A DNA stretch of 64,000 bases. Source: Zingiber officinale. Lineage: Eukaryota; Streptophyta; Magnoliopsida; Zingiberales; Zingiberaceae. The number at the start of each line of letters is the position of its first letter. The stretch's first letter is position 1. Below, one piece after another: positions 1-9,472 of this stretch. Location: NCBI RefSeq assembly GCF_018446385.1, contig NC_056000.1:47524722-47588721 (forward strand), given 5' to 3'. Position numbers and translations under genes: made by a program. The notes under the pieces are model-generated. The model was not told the origin of the DNA. It saw nothing but the letters and a program-made list of their open reading frames with translations, and searched no databases.

Positions 1-354
1 CAGCATTAACCCAAACGTATCAAGTATCCTATTTGTTGCTCCGTAATCATGAAATAGTCAAAATCAAAGTTTGTTTCCCACAGGACAGGCGTTAAGATGA
101 TCCTTGGCCTCTCTTCGCGCTTGCCCATATTTAGTCATTAAAATAAAGCAACAATCGCTATTTTTAACTGGTAAGCATAATTCAGAACGAATTCCCCAAG
201 ATCCCAATTGCGATCTCTCCCAGAACTCGACCGACCAAGGGAAAACTCCCCAACTCAAAACAAAACCCTACCCGGGAAATTTCCATAATAAAGCAAGGCC
301 ATTGCCAGACGTACAGTATATACAATATCTAAGAGAAATTATAGAATCTTGTAC

Positions 355-537
355 CGTGAGGACGTCGTCGGAGTAAGCGCCAAGGAAGTCTAGGAGCTTG
401 CGGGAGACGACGTCTCTGAGCGCGGCCGCCTCCGGCGACCTCCGATCCATCCTGAACGACCTCGGCTCATTCAATAATACATCAGCTTCCACCTTGCCCG
501 CCGGAGACGCTTGATCGATTTGGCCTCGCTCCGCCAT
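355..537 (-). CDS. First coding exon of a probable Nab2/ZC3H14-type (PWI-like fold) RNA-binding protein, partial
   Basis: The exon encodes 61 residues beginning MAERGQIDQAS and ending GAYSDDVLT, followed by a GT donor at 354-353 in phase 0. The rest of the gene lies off the left edge. The segment RRSPEAAALRDVVSRKLLDF followed by LGAYSDDVL resembles the N-terminal PWI-like helical domain of Nab2/ZC3H14 CCCH zinc-finger proteins, which bind poly(A) RNA in the nucleus. That assignment rests on recalled family resemblance; no zinc finger is visible here. An almost identical exon lies inverted at 57930-58112. Upstream lie the tRNA-Glu genes, transcribed in the opposite direction. The function is tentative, but the exon itself is well supported by conservation between the two copies. 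Confidence 0.6.
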
Positions 538-924
538 TTCCCTTCCCGTCCCTCCCCCGAGCCTTCTTGCTTTAACTTCGATTTCTCGGGTAATGGTGGA
601 CAGGTATATATCACAATAGTTCTCTTGAAACGGAAATTTTCAAAATGGCCCAAAACTTAGCATCTTTTTACAAAATACTTCTCATAGTTTTATTATTAGC
701 AAAATACTTCACATGGTTTTTTCGCAGCTGCGTGACGAACATTTAGCGAATTATTCTTTTGCCTTCCCATGGTTTTATTATGAACAAAAGGGGTGCTTTT
801 AAAAATACTAGCATTTTTAAAATACCTCCCTAAGTTTTCATTATTGTCAAAATGAATTCAAAGATTATATTTTGTTATTTTTCTTTATGCACTAAGAAAA
901 GTATAACTTGACCAACTATAACAA

Positions 925-996
925 TCCGTTGTAGTCTAGTTGGTTAGGATACTCGGCTCTCACCCGAGAGACCCGGGTTCGAGTCCCGGCAACGGA
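925..996 (+). tRNA. tRNA-Glu (CUC)
   Basis: A 72-nt cloverleaf: acceptor TCCGTTG pairs with CAACGGA, the anticodon stem is CTCGG/CCGAG with loop CTCTCAC giving anticodon CUC, and the T arm is CCGGG-TTCGAGT-CCCGG. The internal A box (TAGTCTAGTTGGTTAGGA) and B box (GGTTCGAGTCC) are intact. A T5 run just downstream can end Pol III transcription. No intron is present, and CCA is not encoded, as is normal for nuclear genes. Confidence 0.95.
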
Positions 997-1076
997 AGTT
1001 TTTATGATTTTGCTTCATTAAAAAAAACTTGCTTATTAAATCACACATCATCTCGTAACTTTCCCATTATTAACAA

Positions 1077-1148
1077 TCCGTTGTAGTCTAGTTGGTTAGG
1101 ATAGTCGGCTCTCACCCGAGAGACCCGGGTTCGAGTCCCGGCAAAGGA
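1077..1148 (+). tRNA. tRNA-Glu (CUC) copy with two stem mismatches, possibly a pseudogene
   Basis: This is the middle unit of the array. It has the same length and anticodon as its neighbours but two changes that each break a base pair: the first base of the anticodon stem is G instead of C (CTCGG becomes GTCGG, opposite G), and the acceptor 3' strand reads CAAAGGA instead of CAACGGA, leaving G4 opposite A69. The A and B boxes and the T-run terminator are intact, so it may still be transcribed. Charging and stability are doubtful. Confidence 0.85.
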
Positions 1149-1228
1149 ATTTTTTATGATTTTGCTTCATTAAAAAAAACTTGCTTACGATATCACACAT
1201 CATCTTGTAACTTTACCCTATATAGCAA

Positions 1229-1300
1229 TCCGTTGTAGTCTAGTTGGTTAGGATACTCGGCTCTCACCCGAGAGACCCGGGTTCGAGTCCCGGCAACGGA
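1229..1300 (+). tRNA. tRNA-Glu (CUC)
   Basis: The third array unit is identical in its 72 nt to the copy at 925-996, with all stems paired, anticodon CUC, intact A and B boxes and a T5 terminator run immediately downstream. Confidence 0.95.
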
Positions 1301-1573
1301 ATTTTTCATGTTTTGCTTCATTGAAAAAAACTTGCTTATCAAATCACGCATCATCTCGTAACTTTACCCATTTGTTAACCAGAATCAGTAACATTATCGG
1401 ATCGGGTTTTTGTTAGTCCGATAACCGTACCCGGAATCGCTTTTCATTCCCGCGTGCTCCAAAAGAGAATAGATCAATAAAGTAGTGTGCTGAAACGTGA
1501 GCCTCTTCCTCCTCGCCGTTTACCTCTTCTCGGACAAGGCAAAACGAGCGGCTAGCGAGTAGCGAGCGCATCG

Positions 1574-4500
1574 ATGGATCTCTTCGAGGCGCAGAGCAAG
1601 GTGATCTCGAGCGATCGGTCCGAGGTCGGATCCATGAAGAATTTGGAGGATGGTGCTCCAGATTTCGCCCTCAATGGCTCCGCTGCCGAGACTTGCGTCA
1701 GGTATTGAATGCTTGGATTTAGAAGATGATTGAGTTTTGTGTGTTTTTTTTTTACTCGAATTTAGAGAAAATAACTATTTTTGTGGTCAAGTTCATAATT
1801 TTGGAGAACTTGGGGAAATTAGGTTATGACTGCCGCTTTGTGGAATTTGTTCGGAAAATTAGGTTATTCCTGCTTCTTTGTGGAATTTGTATGATCCAGA
1901 TTTCCTTTGGGATAAAGTACGATCGAATTAATGAGGATTTGACTTGTTAATTTGCTGGATCCCACAATTTTATGCGGTGTAGTCAGTAAATTAGTCTTGT
2001 TTAGTGCTTGTGCGGTGATGATGTTTACTCAAATATTTAGTTGAATGATTCTTTAGGAACTTTCCGATGATGGTGCCAAAGCAAAAACCACCAGCAGCCT
2101 CGCAGTTCATCATGTTTTATGGTGGATCCGTCAATGTATATGACGCTGTCTCTCCAGAAAAAGTAAGCCTTTTTGCTGTATTTATATGTAGACAAGAGTT
2201 TTGCACCGCTGCACTTTGCATCAGATTGCCTTGATCTAATTGTGCAGTTGGATTTTGTAACAGGCACAAGCTATCATGCTCATTGCTGCAGCCACAGCAG
2301 TGGCCTCAAGGGCTTCTGCCAATAAAGCTGCTTCTGCGTCTGCTTGCACAAAGGCCCCAGCCGTAGTTGGCCCTGGTGCTGTTATTACAGCTGCACCATC
2401 ACCGGCTGCACCAGTGCTCACAAGAAGTCTGTCATTTCTCAGCTCTTCAGCTTCAGCAGAAGGTGTTCTAGTGAAACAACCTCAGCTTACTTTTAATTCG
2501 AGCAGTTCGCTCAGCAAGCTGCAAGATGGTCGGCTTCTTCTTCCTTAGTCAAAGACATTTTTTTTTATATGATTTAAATTAAACATTTGTTTATCAATTC
2601 CTTTCATTCTTTTTTAGAGCTCCCTATTGCCAGGAGGCACTCACTTCAGCGCTTCTTGGAGAAGCGTCGTGACAGGTAAAGGATAAAATAGACTGTTTCC
2701 TCTTCAAATGAAGACAGGAAATTTTGGAAAACCATTTCTTTTCTTCTTGTTCCTTTCATGCACTATACAAAATGACAGTTTTATCTTGCTTTCCTTCATT
2801 TTGTTTTGCTCATTACTTTTACATAAAAGTTTATCATGAAGAATTAGACAAATTTAGTTCAATAAATATGGAATCACTCTCTCATTGATTTAAGATGAAT
2901 TGTTTGAAGTGCTCTAAGGCTGGTTTCCAACTTTTTCTAGTTAAGGTATTTTTCATATGTACTTCATTTTTTATACTGCTTTGACAATTTTTTATATATT
3001 TTGAAATATAGGTTTGGTTTATGGACTAATCAAATATTCTCTCTGAGCAAAGTTGGTAATAATTATTAGTGGATAATGTATCAGTAGACTCCTGCCAGTT
3101 TAGTCCCTTAATTGTGACTGTTAGTTAAAGAAATATAACTCAGTGAAAATTCTGATCTTAACTATTAGTTAAAATTTTGATTTTTAACTTTTTTAGGTCT
3201 TATTTTCTTCCTTCTTGATGTTTGCCTAATTTACTTGTCTATTTTTGGAACAATGACGGTTGATGCAACAATACCTCTAATGTCGATTCTATATCTCTTA
3301 TCCTTTTAGATGTTTAACTCCTTTCTTAGGCTTTGCATTTGAAGATATCTTGAAGAGATTATGCATGATTTAGAGAAAACATTTTGAAAAATAATTTTGT
3401 AGTTGTTTTATATTCAAATTATTTTGTTTACTTATGAAGCACAATATGAAATTTTATTCGTGTGCACTACACTTCACATTGTCGTATTAAAGTGTGTATT
3501 TAATTTATCGCAACACAATAAGATTCCTTCCATATCAGTTGCTACATAGGATGGTCAATCTGCTTATATCTCGTTTTGCCAATGGTCTAGTATGGGACCA
3601 TCAAAACAATAGGTATTGGTGAATCTTTGTTGGTTTTGAACTAGTGTGATTCACATCGTGCCCAAGCAACCCAATGGCTCAAGATAGATTAGGATGGGTG
3701 TTGTGTAACCCAAGAAAACCAAACAAAGTGATATTAAATTAGTATATGTATAAGTAGTAGATTAGTCCAAGCAAAACAAATTTAACAGAACTCATCAGTG
3801 CAAGTAGTTATTAGAATTTTGGGGGCATAATTGTAATTGTAAATGTCTAATGTCATCATCTAAATAAGTCATAAATCAATGTGGTTAAATTTAGAATTAA
3901 TGATTGGCTTAAGGGCTTAATTGTTATGAATATAATAATGTGGATACCATGTGCAATTTGTGATTTATTGAGGGATTAAATTAGAAGTAAGCAAACTTAG
4001 GCTGCTATAAATAAGGGTTATGGTCCCAATTTGCAGAGAGACGATTATTTGTATCCCATCGGCAAAACTCTTTGGAGATTCAGAAATTTGCAAATTGAAG
4101 ATCATTCCCTTAATTCGACTGTAAAACATGGATTCTGGGACGCTTCCGAAATTCTCATCATTATGTCTATTTTTTAAGAATTGAATAGAGTTTAGGATTT
4201 TATGTTGAAATTTCTAACTCATTTTCCATCAGTAGTCTCTTCTTATTCTCCGGTGACAACCACCTTTTGCCTCAAGATACCAGATTTGCAAATTCTGGTG
4301 GGCCAATTCCAGTGATCTTGTTTTTGAATTGGTCTAGACTGTTCCTTGGTTGTGCAATACACAGAACAAACAAATCTCATCGTGTCTTGGAGATAATTTG
4401 ATTCCATTTGCACACTATTGGTCTGGATGATTTAAGACTTGAGGAAAACAACTACACATGCTTCAAGATCGTGATTGCTATGAATTGATAAGTCATCATT

Positions 4501-4677
4501 CCAATTCTAAAAAAGTTGTAAATTTTTTCCTCCATTTTTGAAGTATTTCAAGACCATGTGAGATTTTTGATATCTTTCTAACGCTTGCTCAGGGTGGTGA
4601 GCAAAGGCCCTTATACTTCATCGAAGCCTAAGGACACCGCAGAAGTGGCTTCTGAAGGACAGCCTCAGCTCATATGA
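1574..4677 (+). CDS. JAZ: JAZ/TIFY jasmonate-signalling repressor
   Basis: Five exons (1574-1701, 2057-2162, 2264-2528, 2618-2675, 4593-4677) join in phase to 213 residues with GT-AG borders. JAZ proteins are nuclear repressors that bind MYC-type factors and are degraded through the COI1 receptor when jasmonoyl-isoleucine is present. The TIFY (ZIM) domain, about residues 59-88, reads QFIMFYGGSVNVYDAVSPEK then AQAIMLIA, so the core motif is IMFYGG rather than TIFYGG. The Jas domain, about 167-193, reads ELPIARRHSLQRFLEKRRDR then VVSKGPY and keeps the LPIARR degron, as in hormone-responsive JAZ proteins. Between them lies an Ala/Ser-rich linker. The intron inside the Jas domain (after KRRDR) sits where many plant JAZ genes have theirs; retention of it is known in the family to give desensitised forms. 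Here that intron is long, 1.9 kb. No EAR motif is obvious. Confidence 0.93.
2676..4592. other. Long last intron of the JAZ gene, AT-rich, possible old transposon debris
   Basis: This 1.9-kb intron splits the Jas domain. It is AT-rich with no convincing open frame. Around 4010-4035 a TATAAATAAGGG-like block followed by moderately complex sequence up to about 4450 looks like retroelement-derived DNA, but I could not find paired ends or a target duplication. Nothing else is recognisable. Confidence 0.5.
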
Positions 4678-5697
4678 CCACTTTCAAATCCATGTCTACC
4701 GCCGACTGGTGTTTATATTGTTGTAATCTGCTGCTGCTGTTTTTAGTCTATCGAAGAACTGTGAATTCGTGCTGTTTCAGTTTGTTGTCTTATTGCTACC
4801 GAAAGGCGTAACGTTGTGCTAAAGCTTCTTCAAAACTCGGGTATATTAATTTGCCCCCGAACCTTTTATGTTGTAACATAAAACAACATCAATGTCATCT
4901 GCTTGTGGAAAATTCTGTTCATTTGGAGTTGGGAGTTCAGTTTGAGATCTCTAGTTTGTGATTTGTTGTGATAAACTTAGACAAATATTTAAATGCATTT
5001 GGGATGGTGTTTAAATCATATTGAGTCTCTAAATCATCTCGAACAATTACTTTTGGCTTCATTCTCTATGATACATCGATTTCGATGGAATGGTCCGGCT
5101 TGATCAGTTGGGAATTGGGATGGATCGAATGGTGAAGGGGATGGATTGTCGATTCGAGTAAACCGATGTCAAGATGGGTTGTCGACATGAGTTAGAATTG
5201 AGTGGATTATTAGGCTAAATGGCTAATGATATTGAAATAATACATATTTAAAAATATTTTTTAAAATTGTCATATCTATACAATTTTAAAGCTCACGTCC
5301 AAATAATCAGATTTGGTCAAATTTAGTCGATATTTTTCTTACCAATAAATATAAATAAACAACGCCGTGCAAGTCAAGGAGCCTCGCTAACTCATTACAT
5401 TTTATTTTTATTTTTATTTTTTATTATTTTTATAATTTGTCGAGATGCTAAATTATGACGTTAGTTTATTTTCAAATAAAAATAGGCGGATCATTTATTT
5501 ATTATTATTATAAAATTCGAATTTTGGAAAAAGAAAAACTCGAAAGTCTTGCTCGAAGCGAGAATTGGTAAGCCGAACCGGGCCGGATGGCGTGGCGTTA
5601 TCCGGCTTATTTTGACCATGGCTGCCGAGTTCCTCATCTCGTTGCCCATCCCTTCTGCTTTTCGTCCTGCGAGGGCGGCGGCGGAGGAAGGGACGCG
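4678..5697. other. JAZ 3' region and spacer before the CPP1-type gene
   Basis: This holds the JAZ 3' untranslated region (about the first 250 bases) and then an AT-rich spacer. The last 100 or so bases before the ATG at 5698 become GC-rich, as is usual for a plant 5' untranslated region. I see no further gene or clear repeat. Confidence 0.6.
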
Positions 5698-8309
5698 ATG
5701 GAGTCGCTTTTGCTCTCCAAGGCGCCGAGCTGCTTCTCTCGCTTCTCAATTCGGCCGAGGAATCACGGTCGCCTCCCTGCGCGGTGACTCTCTCGTTCTT
5801 ATTTGCTTGGCGGATGCCGGTTCTCGAGGAGATGCCGATTTATTTGCTGTTTTTCGCAGGAAGGAGCGGGAGGTGCGGATGGGGACTTGCGTGAATGCTC
5901 AAGGAGTCGCTAGGTGTTCGATGGATGCCGCTCTCGGCGGAGTCGATGGCGGCGGCTATGATTTGCGTAAGCCTAGTTTTAATTTTACTTTGTTATGTAA
6001 TTTCTGGAGAGAAAAAAGATCAATCTTTAAATTTCCCGTCATAAGTTTACTATAAAATTCCTCTTTCTTTTGCCTGAAATGGATGATTATCTTTGTACTT
6101 TAGGCACATTTATCTTTTTCACATTAAAAATGAAGGTATGGAAGAGTAGGGATCGACGATAGTAGAGAGAGGATGGATAATTTTCTATAGTCAACAAGGT
6201 TTTAATCAGTTTGTCTATTTGGATGGATGTTATGAAGGATGATGTTCAAATTTATTCCTTCAAAATCCTTCTCCATACTTTATTTGTTGAATGAAACTAG
6301 AGATGATTGATCCATTCATTGATTTGTCCCTTGTTTATGATCTGCTTGGCGACTTATCCATTTAATGAAACAGGACCCCACGTAAATAACTCATTTTTTT
6401 GCCATGAAGCAAACAATTCATTTTTGTCGATGCCGCTTAAAAGGTGCCAAACTCTGTGAGAAAAGTTTTCAGACAAATATTGGTAGGCATTTTGTTCCCT
6501 TAAGCTTTGTTTTTTAAGCTATTTAGCAACTTGGTAAAGTGGATAAATTATAGAGGGCATGTTTTTTCATTCCAAATAAAAAAGAATGCACTTGGTAAAT
6601 ATGTAAACATTGGCATGAAACATGTATATTATAAGAATTCAAGTGTCCATTTTGCACAAATTAGCATTGGCATGAAACTTGTATATTATAGGAATTCGAG
6701 TGTCAATTTTGCACAAATTATCAATTACAGGTCACAGCAATGTTTTCATATTGAAGATAATTTAGGACAAATTCTTTTTTTGACTTTCCAAATTATGGGC
6801 GATCCTTTAGTGCGAGTAGGCTATCATCTCAGATTACTAGTTTCTTTGAGGCTGTCATCCAGAGCATATGCAGGTAGATAAAGCCAGCAAGTGTAAAAAC
6901 TATGCCACATAATGTATTGAGCTTTTGAGTTTATGCTTTTCATAATTTGATCTTGATATTTAATATGAAGCCCATGATACCATTTCTCGAGGCATTCGAG
7001 TGTGAACTATCGAATCTTCCAGGTTAGAAACCCTCCATTCAATTCTAACAATAGGATCTTCTGTTCAGACCTTCAAACTCTTTCTTAAAAATGCTTACTT
7101 TGTAGATCGAATTTTTAAGATTTATATATGCACAAGTATGATCACTAGGTGTTTCAAGACAGATTTTATAAACTTCTGACTTGCATTTCTACTCAAATGT
7201 GCAGTATTTTACAAAATATCTAAACTAGATACCTTCTTGCAATTGCCATAAATATTGCATAGACTGAACTGATCATCATTTTGGATTGCAATTTCCTTAT
7301 GCACACTTGAACCATATTTGTTTCCTGCAGGAAGCATTCCGAAATTTCCTCGAATGAAAGTCTGGGATCCTTATCAACGCCTTGGTGTAACGCGCGATGC
7401 TTCAGAAGAAGAAATCCTAGAGGCTCGAAATTTCCTAGCAAATCAATATGCTGGTCATGAGGGCAGTGTTGAGTCTATTGAGGCTGCTTATGAGAGGATA
7501 CTTATGGCTAGTTTTTGGAAGCGTAAGAAGTCAAAGATCAATCTGAAAAGCAGGTTAAAAAAGCAAGTAGAAGAATCACCCCCATGGATAAAAAGATTAC
7601 TTGACTATGTTGAAGTACCTGCAACTGATGTGATCCTTCGAAGACTGTTCCTCTTCACTTTCATGGGTGCATGGAGCATAATGAATTCAGTCGAGACTGG
7701 ACCAGCATTTCAAGTACGTTGATGTTCTGTCTGATACTTTCCACTTGGCTTATTGCTGCTTTTGCTTCAATTTTAGTAGTGGAATTCTTTAACCTGCTAA
7801 CAACTTTGATTTGTTCAACACATTTTAAGTACCCTTTAATGCAAGCCTGATATCTTCTTAATCTAAGTGTTACAACTCCTGATTCACTGTTGAAATCATT
7901 TCCGATGCAACTCCAGTTTATTTTACGAGACATGGTTATTATTCTACACATGCTAGATGCAGATCTTACTAAGAAAATGCTGTTGGTTTCCTGTTCCACA
8001 GGTTGCACTCTCACTTTTGTCTTGCATCTATTTCCTAAATGAGAAGATGAAGAGTGTGGTGAGAGCTTCGATAACTGGGTAAGTGGGATTTTTAATGCTT
8101 CGAATACTGTTGTGAAATTCTTATTGTCGATCATTCATTAGTTTCCTGTCTTCTACAGATTTGCAGCTCTGGTGATTGGCTGGACAGTTGGTTCCATTGT
8201 GGTTCCTGTGATTCCATCAGTTCTTCTTCAGCCAACATGGACACTTGAACTCCTGACCTCATTGATTTCCTATATTTTCTTATTCTTAGCATGTACTTTC
8301 CTCAAATGA
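5698..8309 (+). CDS. CPP1: Chloroplast J-like membrane protein, CPP1/CDF1 family
   Basis: Five exons (5698-5783, 5860-5966, 7331-7713, 8002-8078, 8159-8309) join in phase to 267 residues. CPP1 (chaperone-like protein of POR1; Arabidopsis CDF1) is a plastid membrane J-like protein that stabilises protochlorophyllide oxidoreductase during chlorophyll synthesis. Residues 1-64 are basic and Ser-rich, fitting a transit peptide. Residues about 75-130 form the J-like domain ([20 protein letters not shown], then [14 protein letters not shown]) without the HPD tripeptide of true DnaJ proteins, as in the family. A basic stretch follows, then about four hydrophobic segments (near 175-190, 193-206, 218-242, 247-266). 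Length and order match the family; whether this is the CPP1 orthologue or a CPP1-like paralogue cannot be settled from the sequence. The ATG at 5698 is chosen because it is in phase with the splice sites and begins a transit-like sequence. Confidence 0.9.
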
Positions 8310-9472
8310 GTGTGCTATTTTTTATTAGAATAGATGTTATTGTCATAGCATGTAATTGTGGTATAACAATTAACTATCATCCAAATGCTTATTTATTTAT
8401 TTATTTTTGTTTGTGTTTTTCATCCTTCAAATAACTTTTGTTTCCAGCTTGAGAATTGAAAAAGATGCCTAAACCTTTCTGGATTGGTTTGATTATGTTT
8501 GTTTTCCTCATGGCAGAATAAATGTTGGATGATTGGGAAGAGCTATGAAGAAACAAGTGAAATAAAATTATTCTCATGTTGTAGGATAGATTGAAACATT
8601 TCCCACAGTTTTTCAAAGGAAAGAAAGAGGGAAAAGCCATTTTATTAATTTATTCTCACAATTAATCATTTGCAAATTCCTCTTTCCTCTCAATTGATGT
8701 GGACAAAAGTAACCCGGTAGAATGCAGTTGGGATCTTCTGGACCGCAATCTTTGATCCGTTCTTAGATCAAAGGTTGTTAATAGATGAGATCTCATGGAT
8801 CTTACCTGTATAACAGGTTGGTCCAATCTTTGATCCGTTTTTAGATCAAAGGTTGTTAATAGATGAGATCTCATGGATTTTACCTGTATAATAGGTATAA
8901 TAGGTGGGGTCTATGAGATCTTATCTATGAATGAAGTGATCCATTCTCTGAATTGTACTTTGCAGTCCACAAGATCCAGTTATGGTAGAATGGTGTAACG
9001 ATAGAGTTTTTTTTTTTAAGTATTTAAAGATTAAGTTTTAATTTTGTGTATTAACAGATGAATTTTGGTTAATCTAAAGAAGGTTGTGCTGATTTATTTT
9101 AATGGTAAATGAAAATTTTATAGAACCGGTCAAATTCTATCTTTTCAAAGATAAAAAATAGATATTAAGAGAATATAATGAGTTTAATTACGTTAAATTA
9201 GGGAATAAAATGAAATTTTTTTCATAAATTACTGAACAGATACTTCAGAAATTCTCGCCCTTTTTTTTTCTATACATGAACGAGACTTATTGTGACGAAC
9301 TGAAGAGATCTAATATAAATACGTGGATCGACCAACTGAATGAATCAATTCACAATGCATCAACTTATGCAGCAAGCCCTTGGTCTGTCTGATCTTCTTG
9401 TTGGATCATCTCCATGGAGCATTTTCAATGTAGGTTCGAATTTACTGCCGCGAAAATCAGAACTACCGAGAC
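8310..9472. other. Spacer between convergent CPP1-type and RRT1-type genes
   Basis: The two flanking genes converge here, so the stretch should hold both 3' untranslated regions. Apart from the foldback repeat at about 8716-8990 it is AT-rich, with no gene recognised. Confidence 0.6.
8716..8990. repeat. Foldback (MITE-like) repeat with an internal 78-bp tandem duplication
   Basis: The left arm near 8720-8750 (CAGTTGGGATCTTCTGGACC) matches, in inverse orientation, the right arm near 8963-8987 (AGTCCACAAGATCCAGTTAT). Inside, a unit containing CTTTGATCCGTT and AGATGAGATCTCATGG occurs twice at a 78-bp spacing (from 8747 and 8825). Inverted arms in a short non-coding unit fit a decayed MITE. No clean target duplication was found, so the exact ends are uncertain. 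Confidence 0.5.

Larger units (their letters stand above)
925..1377 (+). repeat. Tandem array of three 152-bp tRNA-Glu units
   Basis: The tRNA starts at 925, 1077 and 1229 are exactly 152 bp apart. Each tRNA is followed by the same spacer: a short T run, a TGATTTTGCTTCATT-like block, an A run, and the ACTTGCTTA and CATC-TCGTAACTTT blocks. The array therefore arose by tandem duplication of a whole tRNA-plus-spacer unit. The inverted partner locus at 57.4 kb has one unit only. Confidence 0.9.
1..1471. repeat. Left arm of a long inverted duplication (partner 57279-58467)
   Basis: This stretch reappears in reverse complement at 57279-58467, with only scattered differences by eye. It holds the first coding exon of the minus-strand RNA-binding-type gene, its upstream region and the tRNA-Glu array. 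The left arm is about 280 bp longer, close to two extra 152-bp tRNA units offset by small indels. Homology ends at about 1471, just before the JAZ gene, and runs to the window edge on the other side, so the full length of the duplication is not visible. Confidence 0.93.

Noticed and set aside
5549-6055. 168-residue open frame overlapping the CPP1-type 5' end
   Set aside because: It reads through the first intron in a different frame. The spliced model starting at 5698 keeps phase over five exons and gives the known family sequence.
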